Shown here: piece after piece, positions 14,301 to 27,575 of the stretch
Numbering within the stretch: the stretch's first letter is position 1
Layout: each line of letters opens with the position of its first letter
Translations under genes and position numbers: made by a program
The notes under the pieces: generated by a model
What the model saw: only the letters and a program-made list of their open reading frames with translations
What the model was told of the DNA's origin: nothing
The model's database searches: none
Assembly (NCBI RefSeq): GCF_042242105.1
Contig: NC_092012.1
Location: 31,959,978 to 32,023,977 of the forward strand
Direction of reading: 5' to 3'
From: Pempheris klunzingeri
Lineage: Eukaryota; Chordata; Actinopteri; Acropomatiformes; Pempheridae
Length of the DNA: 64,000 nucleotides

Positions 14301-15452
14301 CTCACATGTGAGCCCGTGAGCGCATTCAGCTCTCTGCCCGAAGTTTTCTACACCGTCACACCTTTTTTTTTTTTTTTTTTTGCTTCACGTCCTGCGCCCT
14401 GTTATCGGCATTTAATTCACAGCACAAGTCGCTGCCTAATTAGTAACCTTGAAAGCGCACTTTGGAGAGGAGCCGCAGCGCGTGCAGCCTAGGCTACGAC
14501 CAGCGCAGTGGATCTGTGCCTCAGTAAATCATTTACTGCCACCATGTTCAAGTCCAGCGAGGGGGGGGGGGGAACAACACCCACCCGTGATAATGCCCAA
14601 CCAAGTGCGGCTTCAGTTTGCCCTGAGAAAGTTGCAAACTATAAAACAACAGCACATGATAAGTTCACCGCACTTCACTCCTCCGGCTGCAGCTTCAGGT
14701 GCTGTGGCGGCTGGAGGCTTCGGACCGCGACCTCTGCTGCTAAAATACTACTTGACGGTGTCTTTGCCCTCTTTGTCCAGTTTTTCCCTTTTCCCAGAGG
14801 AGGTGTTCCGGGGCTGAGCTGTCTTGTCCTGAGTCAGAGGCTCTGTGTTGTCTCCCCCACCGGAGCAGGACGGACAGTGGTCGGCCGGCCGCGGTGCGTC
14901 GGTACCTAACGTGGAGATGAGGGTGTCAAGTGAGACAGCACGAGCAGGAGGGGATCCTGCCGGGGCTTTCAAAATAAAAGGTGAGTAGTATCTCATTGTA
15001 TTGACGCTGAGCTAATCCCATCAGAATCTTATAATATTTTTTCTTCTCATATAATGTCCTATTAACATAAAATAGATTTAACTTGTGCATGTTCATGGGA
15101 AATCATGGAACTGATATATTAGCTAAATTGCTAAATGTGATAACATTGGACATAAGCACCCAGTGATAATGTAACAGCAAATAATAAGTCTTAAAGATCA
15201 ATGAATATATATAAGCAACTGTTTCCCCTAGTTTCTATGTGATTTTGCCTTTTTATTTTGAAGATAATCTACTTCCGGTGTCGTCTTGTCTTCCTGTATC
15301 TGACTTGATAGCGCTGACCGCCACAATTCACTCTTATCAACAGGACGGATGGAGGTGGAAGTGGGGAGGGAGCAGGGAGGGAGCCCGAGGCGGACGCCAG
15401 CAAACATGACCCTCCCCCCTCTGTTTTATACCTTGGTGTGGTGCAGCTGCAT

Positions 15453-15453
<1 letters not shown>

Positions 15454-15510
<57 letters not shown>
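15454..15510. repeat. (AC)n microsatellite
   Basis: Uninterrupted CA/AC run of nearly 60 bases. A second run of similar length lies about 130 bp downstream. Confidence 0.96.
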
Positions 15511-15513
<3 letters not shown>

Positions 15514-15638
15514 TGAGTATACCAGGAAAGTGCTGATAAGATATGAGACTCAAAACCACCACTATGTGAGATAAGGTGACCATAAACTCGCAGTTCATTA
15601 ACCAATATGGTAATGTGGTTACTGTAAATTTTGTTCAG

Positions 15639-15639
<1 letters not shown>

Positions 15640-15691
<52 letters not shown>
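15640..15691. repeat. (AC)n microsatellite
   Basis: Second of two closely spaced AC runs in the intergenic region. Confidence 0.96.
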
Positions 15692-15697
<6 letters not shown>

Positions 15698-18600
15698 CAT
15701 AGTGGTTACACTTTTACACTATTCTATTCCTGTTCCCTTCTTTGTTTGTTTGTAATAACACACGACTCCGCCATTAACTGCACATTTAAATATAAATCAG
15801 TTGCTTTTGTCAAATTAATGTGGCCCTGTTTTCTTGAGAAATTTGAAGAAATGAACTTGTAAACGTGTCCAGGTGAGAAGGAAGCGCCTGTCATCACTGC
15901 AGATGGGATAATTGGGCAGCAGAGTGAGATCCTGGTTCCTCAGGCAGTCAGTGTCATTTGCTCCCTCTTTGTGTGAAGGAGACTGAGGAGAGACGTGTCT
16001 ATATAATTAGATCCCTATCAGTGGGTCCAATCTCAGTCAAAAGGAAGTAGCTACTTGCAGAGATAACAGATACGAATCACTATCCGTGTCTGCAATTCAT
16101 ACTTTGGCATTTCTCATTCAGTGAGGAGCCATAAAAAGAGGTTAAAGGAGGTGAGATAGGATATGTTCAACCCCAACACATGATGCATGGTTCTGTGCTG
16201 TCTTAAACCATCAGGGCCAGGGGGTACATTTCGCAATTCACCTTTAATACATTTACAGCATGTCCAAACTGCTCACTGATCTTTGTGGCCTGAGGTCGTT
16301 ACAGGAGAAGAGGTGCGCTGGTCTACTGAACACAAACAATGCTGGTTGAGCCTCCCCAAAGTGTTTCCCCTCAATATTTCAGCTTTGGTACATGTAATAA
16401 ATTGTAATGTGTCTCCGGTGTGTCTCAGATGCAGGCTTGCGCAAATAAAAACAAAACCAAGGCTTGACATTTTCAAGCAGTCCCACCAAGGATGGAGGCA
16501 AAAAGCGGAAGATCAGCAAACATTTCGCCGAAGGCTTTGCTGAACACTTGGACATGTTGGAAAGCCCCGTCCCTACTGTATGACGTGTAGCCGCTTTTGC
16601 TGATGGTTAAAATATTACACTTGTGTGCAAAGAGTGTTTTTTTATTACAGGGTTTTCCAGTTAGTCATAATGAGGATGAACACCTGCTGCATGTGAGTCG
16701 TTGTGCTTCGCTGGTCTCTTTTATAATCCAGGTGAGCAGATGGTTTGTCACAGGTAGGATCAAACCCCAGAGGCCAACATCAGTCAAGCCCTGCACACCA
16801 GTGATCTCAGCGGTCTTGGCATCAGTCGGCCCAACACAGTGAACCCCCCCCCACTAGCAGACCGCATCCCCGAAAGAGCTTTAAACTGTGTTTCACTGTT
16901 TTCTTTAGTCAATAAGCACTAACAACATTGATCCACTAACAAGGAAACTTTGTCACAAAAAAACTCAATAAGAATCAGTAGCATCTTTGTTTTGATTTGT
17001 TTTTCTAAATCATATTTCTTTTTCTGTGTGACCTGGAAATATTGTTCAACCCATCCCACCTCGGCTGGCACTGCGAGGAAAGTCCTCACAGACACGTGCT
17101 CAGTGGTGAGCAGTCAAACTTTTAATGTGGGATTTTTTATTTCTCTAATTTTTATAGATATGAATGTAACAGAATGTGGAAAATCTAATTTACAGTCATT
17201 TCGTGTTAAGTTAGTGAGGGTCTTGAACATAAGGGCCTGTTTAAGTGTTTAAAATAGTATGTGAGAAAACAATTAGTGATATTCAAGCTGAAAAATGTCG
17301 TCTGTCCTGTCTATTTTATTCTATTTTGTTTTATTCTATTCTATGCTGGTCCAGTCTGGTTTGTTGTCTCAGTGCCTTGCTGGCCATCTGGCAGAATGGC
17401 CACCTGCATGCCCAGACAATAAACTTACTGATGGATAAAACATAATGTGTAACTAACACACACACACACACGGAGCCATGGAATGCATGAGCAGCCTCAC
17501 AAGCTACAGGTGGCTCCATAAACACACATGGGTCCATGTTAGAATCAGCCAGGTGGCTTGAATTCAGGTGCTTATGGTGACAAGACCAGCTCTGAACAGC
17601 AAACAGCATCATCATCATCATCGTCATTTCTTCTTCGGGTCGGTGGGCCTGACAGCCATGAAGAGCTCTGTGAAGCTAAGGGCAGTAGAGGCTGCTGGAG
17701 CTTACTTCCTGTGTCTGTGCACTGTGCTTATTTACAGCAGCAGCCTCTAGTTGGTTGGTCCGGAATAACTTTGTATAACATTGTTGTTGCTCTGTCAAAC
17801 AGGAGCTAACTGGCTAGATTTGGTAGCAGTTTTAATCCTGCTAGCTTTAAAGGGGCAGGACAGTGAATGGATGATAGCACCATTGTCGTAAAAAGTGACT
17901 CTGAAATGAAAGTTGACGTTAATGTGTGTTATCGAAAAAAAGTCCTTAATGAAAAAAGACAGATTTTGGACAAAAATGTAAAAAATTATATTTAAACATC
18001 AGGTTATTATGAGCACGGATGATGATATAACATTTCATAATAATGAGTTGAGTTTCATTAATGTCATCAAATATTTCTCAAATTGGCAAATCATTAATTT
18101 ATTTTACAACCTTCACATATTTATTTCCTGGCGTCTTCTGTAAATCTTGCATGTGTTAAACTAATGGTGGACATTTTGAGTCTCCATAGAGCGGACTGAG
18201 GCTTTTTATGTCTGTAGCTGATAGGGTGAAGAAATAAAAAGAGTTAACGCTCACGGCTGTGAGTTTTGTTAAGGTACATTTTTTTATTTCCTCCATTGAG
18301 TGTCAATTGAGACACAGTTATATACACAATATAGACCATTACCATGATACACTTATGCAGTGAATAATTCCTTCAGGCATTGGTTTTGTTTTCACTCCTG
18401 TAATAACAGTGTCAAACTCTCTACATGGTGTTCCCTTTTAATTTTAATTTTAATCTTTGACTCCCCTCTGCTGGTAGAAGCAGTGACATGCAGCGGTAAA
18501 CCTGATGTGCAGTTTTGACTAAAGCTGCACTGCTGTGAGGTTCAGGATGAACAAGCTGTTGCTGCTTCCCCTTTTATTCTCAGAGTCTCATTTACATGCT

Positions 18601-18941
18601 TTCTAGTTGTTTTCAACTTCCCCCGAGGCTGATTGATTTCAGCATGTTTCCTCAATTGTTTCACATCAGCTCATAGGCAGTAGAATTTCTACAGAGACTC
18701 AGTGACATGAAAAGGTAGGCTCTGTTTTGAGGCGTGAGGAATAGCTATTGCTTATTTATCTAATAGAGTGTGGAAATAATTCGTGTTCCCAGTTAACATG
18801 AATAAATGTGGTTGGCTGACGTATGTGTGGGTGTGTTTGTACCTCCCTGTGTGTAAGGCTTAAATACATGAAATACATTTTTCTTCAACTTTAAACCCCA
18901 GACAGGTTTTTGTTTTACACGAATCGTCTTCGCCTGGCAGA

Positions 18942-21900
18942 ATGAAGTGGTGGCTCCGGTGTTGGCTGCTCCTGTCCTGCTGTCAAATGAGTTGGAGTCG
19001 CGATCAAAATGTTTGTATTGTGAATGAGGGACGAAGACCAAGTGAGACAATTAATTTTGTTTTGTTTTTTTTTGTTTTTTTGGTCAAAATTTACTTTTTT
19101 GTACATTTTTGCAAATCTTTAATATCAATAAATCATGAATTTACCCTTCAGATGTTTCTAATGCTGAAAGTTGTATGGAAAATGTAAACAGCGTTTTGGA
19201 AAGTGGAAATCGCCTTGATATTATTAGGTAAACACTACATCAATTCATTAATTGATTGAGAAACTTTTTGGATTTTCATGTTTGTGTGAGTGTCTGTGTT
19301 TCTGTTTGCTTATGGGTAATTTATTTCACCAGATAAGTTCAAGAGAGTAAAAACAAGGGAAATTTGAAGACTTTGCACAGGGTTGAGGTTGAAATCAATT
19401 CATTTGCAAATGTAAATCGGATTTTTATGATTTCTTGTCCTTTTACACAAGAGCCATAAAGGACCTAAAACAATTTCTAGAGGAAACAGAGGTGACTGAG
19501 ACTAGGTCCATGTGTTCCAACCGTTTGGTGGCCATCCTGCACAAGCCAAACGGCACATCCACAGACCTTCGCATTTATGCTAATGAGAATTTGGTAAGGT
19601 TTCATCTGAAGTAGTCAACGTCAACTGAAGACAAAGTCAGAATTACGATGAAATGTTTTACCTAACTGAGCATTTTACTGGGCAGACTTACTTTTTTTTT
19701 TGCAAATTCAAATTCTTTCCCTGCTGTTAAGACACAAATGTAGCTGTTGTGCAGTTGGATTATTACAGTGACTGGTATTCTGGTATTTGCAACCTTACTT
19801 TTCCTGTTTTTCTTTCTCGTCCCTTCTGATATAGGCACAGTCAGAAGAGGCTGTCATCAACAGTATTGTGAATGTTCACCTGCCCAGAGAGCTGGATGCT
19901 GGACCAGATAACACGCTTGTGTTTTGCATGGTTACGTTACCTGAATCAAACAAGGTCAGAAACTACACTTTTCCGTGTGAAACTTGGCAGAGAAGAATCA
20001 GAGGAATCCATATGACTATGCATTCGGTTTTGCACGATTTATCCCAAGATGTTAAGATTTTATTTTTAAAAAAAAACACAGGCCCAATTGCTTATCATTA
20101 AATTGTTTTCATAATTGTAGTGGTGATAAACATAGTCTGTGCCAGAGACAGCATGTGAATGAAACACTACATTTATGTGCTGAAGTGGACTCAGTTGGAG
20201 GTGGTCGAACATACAAAGTGTAGGACTGTGTGCAGGGTTTATGTCCACACTCCTGAGCCTGACTCCTTAGACTCATGAGCACATTGACACATCTCTTTTT
20301 TGCAGAAAAAAGAAGGCATCACAAAGATGCAATCTTCCACTAAAGAGGAAGAGATGTCAATTTCTGACTAAATACAATATCCTCAAATGCAATGATGCAG
20401 CTGTTTTCAGTAACAACCGTAACATTTCCCAGAACTAAATTAGAAGAGAAACTACACCTCTGCTCTTCACCGTACCTCCCATGCAAAGTGTAATTCAATA
20501 TAATTTGAGAAGGGTTCTTATGAAAGAACACCAACAACGGTAAATCACAAAAAATCTATAAAATGTAAATGTAACTGATTCCTCTGAGAGCCCTTTTCTG
20601 TTAAACACAGTAAAAGTGTGTCAGGATATTGATCAAATATTACACAATAACTGTCCAACTAATCCATTGACTGTATGTTGTGCTGCAGACCATACTGGGA
20701 GGCCCAGATCCTTTATATGAGGGCAGACTGGTCGGCATGAGCGTTCGGGGCAAGAATGTTTCAAGACTGCGGGAGCGTGTCAACATCACTATGATTTTTA
20801 CTTCTGCCCTAAATGTGACTACAGCTCATTTGTCATAACCTCAACTTCTGTAATCTTGTACATTTGTATCTTCTCCCTGTTCCACAGTTAAAATCATGAG
20901 TACTTACAGTGTAAACCTAATGTAACCTGATATTGTGTTGTGTTACAGGAGACCCATGTGCCCAGGTGTGTGTTTTTTGATTTTTCGACAAAAGGTGAGT
21001 AACGAGGCTTTGAGATAATAAGTCCGAGTCAGTCTGCTTTTACACACGATCAACAAAGTGAATCGATACATCAATCAAATGTGACACTTACCAGCATATC
21101 GCAGTGATGGCTGCCTGACCCTGTGGGAATATGGTCAGATCAATGTCACCTGCTCCTGTGACCACCTCACATACTTCGGTGTGCTCATGGTAGGTTTGCT
21201 CTTTTTCATCATACGAAGCAGAAAGATACTAACGATAGATCTAATCACAACAAAGTGATCAGTTGATTGAGACTGCATATTTAGTAGAAGGATGTCTGAA
21301 ACTGTTTTCATATATGTGTGATGCTGTGTTTATGGTAGCGATCTCTAATGAAACATCTAAAAAATAAGATGAGATATTTATATCATAAAATACAGTGCAA
21401 ATATTCAATAGGCCTTTTTTCATATTTGGGTTATTGTTTATTAACGATGCCTCCAGCCTATTCTAGTTTCCTAACAAGCCATGGCAGCATGCACAATACA
21501 AAGACCCTGAAGCTAAAGCAGCTAAATGGAATCCAGCCATTGTTCATTTTATTATTTATACCTGCGCTTTTCCAGCTGTGACAAGACAAAACACACCTGG
21601 GCCTGGGACCTTGAATCCATGTTGCATAAAATCCTAAAAAAAATATAAGTATAGACATAACATAAATATATAGTGGGTCTTTTAACTCGACCTCCCCGAC
21701 TATCGTTCCTTTAATTTTCACTAAATCAATAAACAACGACAGTATATAGCCAATGATTGGCCAACATGTTCCACTAAATTTCATTAAAGATTAAGAAATA
21801 CGTATACAAACAGTGTACATATGGTGACTTTAAGTGTGTGCAAAGATGTAAATCTGCATGTAAAAAGTATATTCTGCCATGTTGCATGATGAGTATCAGA

Positions 21901-24900
21901 AATAGAAGCAGTCATGTAACAGTATAGCTAATTAGAGTGGAGCTAATTTAAATTACATTATAAACAATTGAGGAGTTTCATTTTTAAATAAGCATCAAAT
22001 TCAAAAGTTTGCCAAAGTTTCTTCTATGTTTTGCGTGTAAAACCTAATCTGCCTCACTAACTCCATCTCTCAGATGAGTGTAATGACATAAAATGACAAC
22101 ATTTCCACGCTAAATGTGATCTTCATACTTTCTCCACAGGTGTCTGCTTCCCTCCAACCTATACACCAGGAGATTCTCTCATACATCACTCTGATTGGAT
22201 GTAGTGCCTCTCTGTTTGCCCTGGTCATCACTGTTCTGCTCTTCATCACAAATAGGTCATTTATCCTCCCCGGGCAGGTCACACTTCTCTCTGTCCTTTT
22301 TCCCTTTTTCCCTTCAATCTATCCTCCCCTCTCACATATGTTCAGGTACAGCAGTCCATCTCTTCTTTGTTTCTTTAAAATACAATATGCTCTCCCTTCT
22401 TTCTTTTCACATTTTGTCTTTCTTTCTTCCAATACGTGCCATCCTTACCTATTTTATTGCTCTTACCCATTCTTCCTTTCTTCCTCCCCTTGACATCTGA
22501 TCTAATTTCACTGCCACCGTGACATGAGCATGAACTCTGCACAGAACTGAACACTCACCACGGATCCGCACTCCTCTTCCTGACAGAAAAGCCAGAGCAG
22601 ACGTCTCTATGAAGGTCCACATCAACCTTGCCATCGCTCTGATCCTCCTCAACCTGCACTTCCTCCCCAGTCAGATGGTGGCAGCATTGTCCTCCGGCAG
22701 GCTTTGCATTTACATCGCTGTCTCTATTCACTACTCCCTGCTGGCCACTTTTAGCTGGATTGCCCTGGAAGGGTTCCACCTCTACCTTCTCCTGATCAAA
22801 GTCTTCAACATTTATATCAGGAGATACCTGCTCAAACTCAGTGTGGTGGGATGGAGTGAGTAGAGTCACCGACGCCAGTTACTCTTGATCAATCAATCAG
22901 TCTTTATCTATATCGCACCAATTCATAACAGTGTTATCTCAAGACGCTTTACATTAAGAGCAGGTTTAGACCAAGCTCTTTAATTAAGAGAGAGACCCAA
23001 CGAACATTCAAAATGAAAGATTCAAGAATCCCATTAAGTGAACCCTTAAGTCAAAGGATCAACCCCTTGCTTAACCCTTGTGTTTCAGGCATCCCTGCAG
23101 TCATTGTGTCCCTGGTTGTCATCATAAACAAAGACGCATATGGACGTGTCCCTCTGGACATTACTAATCCCAACAGCACTAAAATGTAAGTGAGAACCAA
23201 ATTTGCAAGCATGTCCAACCTAGACTAATAATTAATTTGCATTCAGGTGTTTTGCATATGCATGTGTTTCTGTGTATGTGAATGTTTTTGGAATTGGTGT
23301 ACAATCCCCATTCACAGTAACGTCATTACTACACTGATATATTCTGTTTAATGGACAGATAACCGTATGTCACCAAGCATCTGACTGACTAAAGTTTAGA
23401 CTGAATCCCTCCATGCCCCAGGGATATTTTAACTGCACACCGCTGAATTCTTTGTCAACTTTAAAGACACTTTTATATCGAATGTATCTATTTATTTTGC
23501 AGTGTATGAGAGGAATTCTTCATCTACACTTTCTGTCTTTGTAGATGCTACATACGCAGTGACACAGTGAAGATGGTGACCACCGTGGGAGTGTTCACAC
23601 TGGTGTTCATCTTTAATGTGATCATGTTGGGGGTGATAGTCAAACGTGTTGTCAGTCTCCGCCAGCGCAAAGAGGTTCAAGTCCCCCTGCGCTCTTTCTA
23701 TTCTTTTCTAACTGTCTTAATAAGTTTGCTGTTATTCTATATATGTCTTGCTGCTAACATATTCCGTGAAGACACCAACACCAATGATGGACTGTTGTCT
23801 GTATATTCAAATTTATTCCTCTGCGCCACATCGCTCCACTGTTGTCCAGAAACTATTAAAAGCACATCACAGAGCCACACTGTTCTACTGGGTTACATGT
23901 TACTTCATTACCGTGAACACACACACACTATTTAGTTTATTTGAGTCACTCCCACGCACACCGTCCTGCAGCTGTAAACTCTCAAAAGAACACCAAATGT
24001 GTTTTGATCCATGGGTGAAAATAGTCCCTGACACATGCACAATTTTCTCCTCTAAACTACAGTGGACAGCTGTTCCACCAATTCTATTAAAGTCTCAGTT
24101 TAAAGTTAAAAGATATAAGACTCATTTGTTAATGTTTATGTTTTCGGTAGTTGACAGTATTGATAGACTGACACATTCTTTGTTGTAGTAATTTCATGGG
24201 ATTCATTGACAGTAAGAAAAAGTGTAGACTATCACCGGGCCTTATTCTTTTTCCATGTTTGATATTTAAATGATGCATGCCAGCTAAATTTGTTTAATAC
24301 TTACAATCTATGTAAGTGAACCACAGTCTCTCAAGGAAAGAACTCAAAATAGAGATGACAGAATAGTCATCAAGATCATGGTCTGCAAAACATGTCATGG
24401 TCTCTAACTGATAGTTTCTGATTGTCTGACGGCCGGCTAATGTGTCTTTTTGCAATATATTTTGCTCGTCAGTTTGAGGTGAGTGACCGTGACAGAGCCA
24501 AGCGAGACATCTTTACCCTGCTGGGAGTCACCACTCTGCTTGGCATCACCTTTGGCTTGGTCTTCTTCTCATTTGGCTACCTGACCACTCCTGGACTCTA
24601 CTTCTTCTGCATCCTGAACTCATTGCAAGGTCTGCACAGCCTGCTTCTACATGCTCAGCTCCATCCTGCGGTATCGTCACTGTAAATATGATCCGAAATT
24701 AGTGGTGGTTACATTTTTCAGTGAAAGCAGTCGTTGTAGATGCAAAGTTGATCCAAGTCTTTACATTGCTGTATGCATGTTTATGCCCAATCCAACTTGG
24801 TTAAGACCAGGAACTGTAATGCTTTGTCCATAATACAGGCAAATTTGGTAATCTACCACTGTGAATGTGTAATGGGAAAACAAATTTGTACAGCGGCATG

Positions 24901-25952
24901 GATATCTTCCTGTGTCATAAAATATAAACCACAATGCACTAAACTCACTCTTAGACTTTGAACACTGGGTGCTGCATCCTTAATGTTACACATAAAAAAG
25001 GATAGATATCTTATATTTCCAAATTATATTGCCTCTTTTCAAGGAAGACGCTCTTATTCAGAGTGTATTTCACAGTCAATACACACAGGTGGGGTTAAAT
25101 ATAGATAACCCACAGACTTTCCAGGAAAGCACAAAAAAACTTCCTCATCCATCCTGCTGGGAACAAGGTTATGAAGGAAGTGTGTGCAATATGCATCCCT
25201 TCTTTCTGTCCCTATTACCATGTAATGTGGTTCCTTCAAGCTGTAGGTCTTGTTTTATTTACCGAACATAACACACATTACATGGGCATTTTGACCACAA
25301 ATTGAGGGCCACATGTGATCCTGCCCCTGACCTGGATGTCAGCACCCAATTTTGAATGGATGAATAGATTAGCCTTAATCACAGACTAGCAATGTGTACA
25401 ATAATGACAAGGAAAGTTCCCACTGGGGATCTTAGATATGAAATGAGTGGGACTCTCTAGCATCTGACCTCACCAGGTAATCACATAGTTTGGAAGACCT
25501 CTTATAAAAATGTCTAGGCAGAGTTTGAAATGAACAATAAGCAATAAGATCATTTTTCAGTATATGCCAGTGTCTACTCATTGACTTCGATATAGCTCTC
25601 AGTGTCAAATGGTCTGTGAGTCTGTGAGTAACCACGACACAAGTTTAGGATTTTTATTCTTACTGCAAACTGACAAGATGACTTAAAGTCAGGAAAAAAA
25701 TATTGTAAATTGTAATTTTGTATTGTAAATGGCACATGATTTGTATATTGATAAAGTCACCTGACACAGTGGTTTTTCAGCGGCCTTTGCATGATTGGCA
25801 TGACGTACTCCCTTTAACCCTTACCTCGTCTCTTTCTCTTCTTCAACTCAGGTTTCTTCATCTTCCTGTGGTTTGTCATGTCTTTGAGAAAGACTGGAAA
25901 CTCTACTAAGGCTGCTAAGACGAGCAATGTGACACGTAGCACCAACAGCTAA
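18942..25952 (+). CDS. Adhesion GPCR, ADGRG3/ADGRG5-like (cluster copy A)
   Basis: Thirteen exons: 18942-19041, 19152-19227, 19452-19593, 19835-19954, 20689-20814, 20949-20994, 21095-21189, 22140-22255, 22587-22855, 23089-23185, 23545-23674, 24473-24629, 25852-25952; 524 aa with consistent phases. An N-terminal hydrophobic signal peptide (MKWWLRCWLLLSCC) is followed by a short GAIN-like ectodomain. The GPS motif CSCDHLTYFGVLM is at about 223-235, with predicted autocleavage between Leu228 and Thr229. Seven membrane segments follow; TM3 to ICL2 reads FHLYLLLIKVFNIYIRRYLL, the ADGRG signature and closest to human GPR114. Oddities: TM6 has ITFGLVFF where relatives have a Trp, ECL2 has Cys-Tyr instead of Cys-Trp, and an extra phase-0 intron splits TM5 from TM6. 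It is the first gene of a head-to-tail trio. Orthology to ADGRG5 or ADGRG3 is not resolved. Confidence 0.88.
22888..23040. repeat. Interspersed repeat fragment, fish SINE/LINE-tail type
   Basis: In the intron after the TM2-TM4 exon of copy A. It begins with (ATCA)n, followed by CTTTATCTATATCGCACC, then a stretch ending in GAGAGACCCAACG. This layout is familiar from abundant teleost interspersed repeats whose consensus starts near TTTATTTATATAGCACC. The family was not determined. Confidence 0.55.
23700..24190. repeat. Possible interspersed-repeat insertion in the extra intron of copy A
   Basis: This block fills most of the TM5-TM6 intron that only copy A has. Parts of it (for example around GTCCAGAAACTATTAAAAGC and CAAAAGAACACCAAATGTG) look like dispersed teleost repeat sequence. 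No terminal repeats or coding motif were found, so the family is not assigned. Confidence 0.3.
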
Positions 25953-27575
25953 GCCTAAATGTGAGGTCATCCTGCATTGTGAGAACAATTTGCCCTCCTC
26001 ATATGTTCAAAGGGCTGAAGGTTAAGACTTGGTTTTAAGGTTAAGATTAGACTTAGATTAAGGTTAAGGTAAGGCTTGGCTAATTTATTGGGTTAATGAG
26101 TGTCCTGTGTGTGTGTGTGTGTCAGAAATATTGTAGTTTGCCGTCATTATTTCTGCTTTAGATTGTGCTATTTTCATGTACAACAATGTAGCAGAGAAGC
26201 AAACATGCTAGCTAGAGCTCACTAATGCCAACATTTTAAGAATTCACAGTTATTTTGAATCTCATATCCTGGCGTGCTCATAAAAGCTTTTTAAACCTAG
26301 CATTTCTTTTGATCCACCAAGTACTCACCGAGTATGTAAACTCCTCACAGAGGTGTTGGTTTTTACCATCTCTCTCCTTGTAGTGAATGTTTTAAGAGAG
26401 AATAGAGTATATCTATTGCATATTGTATTTGAAATATTGATTTGTGAACATTTCCATCATGTACATTTATTAAAAAATGTGTGAGATATTTTCCACAGTA
26501 CCAGTGTGTGTGTGTGTGTGTGTGTGTAAGACGATGCATCTGCATACTTTGTTTAATATAGTGAAGTTTTTGTTCCTCTTCTATTTCACTAAAGGCTGAT
26601 GAATGATATATAATATACATATTAACAGTGTTTTTCCACACCATGACGTTACTGTACATGATACCACTTCAATGGTTTACTGTTGACTGCAGCAGTGGAG
26701 TTTAGCTTGTGACATCAATTCTCAACATACAAACATGAAACAAACTCACCTGCAGTTATAGGTCTTAAAGATGATTTGCATAAAACAAATAGCTCCAGCA
26801 GGTCCAACACAAGCACTATTGTATCTGACGTTAATCTCCCAATCCGGAGATTCAGGAGCCCAACCAGCATCGCTCACTCATGTTTGTGTGGCCCATCCTT
26901 TTCACTTCACAAGTGACAAGAGCGCTACTTTCTGCACATCGAATATTAATGTAAGCATTTGTTCATCTAGTTGTCATTAATTTGGGTGTACTTTGGGTGT
27001 TAATTTGATTTCTTTGTCAAATTACTTGTTAAAGTAATTTTCCTGTTAACTTGATGTTCATTACTGCTGGACCGTATTTTTTCTTTTTTAATTTTGACTC
27101 TTTGTAAGTTTTGACTTTTAGATTGTTTCTGTACTGTCACCCCATATTTGTCTTTGTTATTTGGTAGTGGACTGCACTGCTGTGTCCATGGAAAGGCAGT
27201 CAATTTAGAGGAGAGCGTATAAACGTATATCACTTAGGGCTGTATTTTTTTTATTTTTCTCTCAACAGACAATACTGTAGTAAAGTAAATCACACGCAAA
27301 CTGTTGATAAAGGGGTGACCTACTGTGAGTATCTGATTTTCTATGACTTTGAAAACAATTCACGTCAAGAAAAGAATGAAAGAAAGCATTTCATTGTCAT
27401 CTGCAGTGTCTGTCAGATATTTTGCTTTTTTTTCTTTGTTTCGTTTATCTGCCTTTACAGAAGTTACTGCTCATCTTTTGGACATAAATTGACTTACAGC
27501 TGATATACACTGAATGTACCCTAATTAAAGGGTCGCTTGATTTATACCATCAGTCACATATTGCAAGGAAGTACA
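25953..27575. other. 3' flank of copy A and upstream region of copy B
   Basis: This holds the 3' UTR of copy A. No clear AATAAA was found; an ATTAAA at 26469-26474 is a weak candidate. A degenerate GGTTAAGG-rich low-complexity stretch lies at 26025-26090 and a GT microsatellite near 26502-26528. No additional gene was seen. The promoter of copy B should lie in the last few hundred bases, without an obvious TATA box. Confidence 0.45.

Larger units (their letters stand above)
14301..18941. other. Intergenic region between mmp15 and the ADGRG cluster
   Basis: No recognisable gene. The GC-rich stretch 14449-14985 carries overlapping plus-strand frames without family motifs. One short frame starting with ATG at 14918 ends at a good donor (ATAAAAG/GTGAGTAG at about 14981), so a divergent non-coding or short 5' exon is possible, but no partner exon was found. 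Two long AC microsatellites lie at 15454-15510 and 15640-15691. The remainder is AT-rich with short unsupported frames. Confidence 0.5.

Noticed and set aside
14449-14909. Two overlapping plus-strand frames of 122 and 133 residues in GC-rich DNA
   Set aside because: No recognisable motif, low-complexity glycine run, no supporting splice partner; expected in a CpG-rich stop-poor region.
16283-16842. Plus-strand frames of about 80 residues in the intergenic region
   Set aside because: No family similarity, no consistent splice sites, and codon use like the flanking non-coding DNA.
22879-23060. Possible tRNA-derived SINE with promoter boxes
   Set aside because: I could not find convincing A and B boxes or a tRNA fold; kept only as an unassigned interspersed repeat.
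23748-24188. 146-residue plus-strand frame inside the extra intron of copy A
   Set aside because: No motif, no signal of selection visible, and it lies in repeat-like sequence; not joined to any exon.
26025-26090. GGTTAAGG-rich stretch resembling telomere repeats
   Set aside because: Units are irregular and few; such degenerate low-complexity runs are common in fish DNA and give no evidence of an internal telomere.
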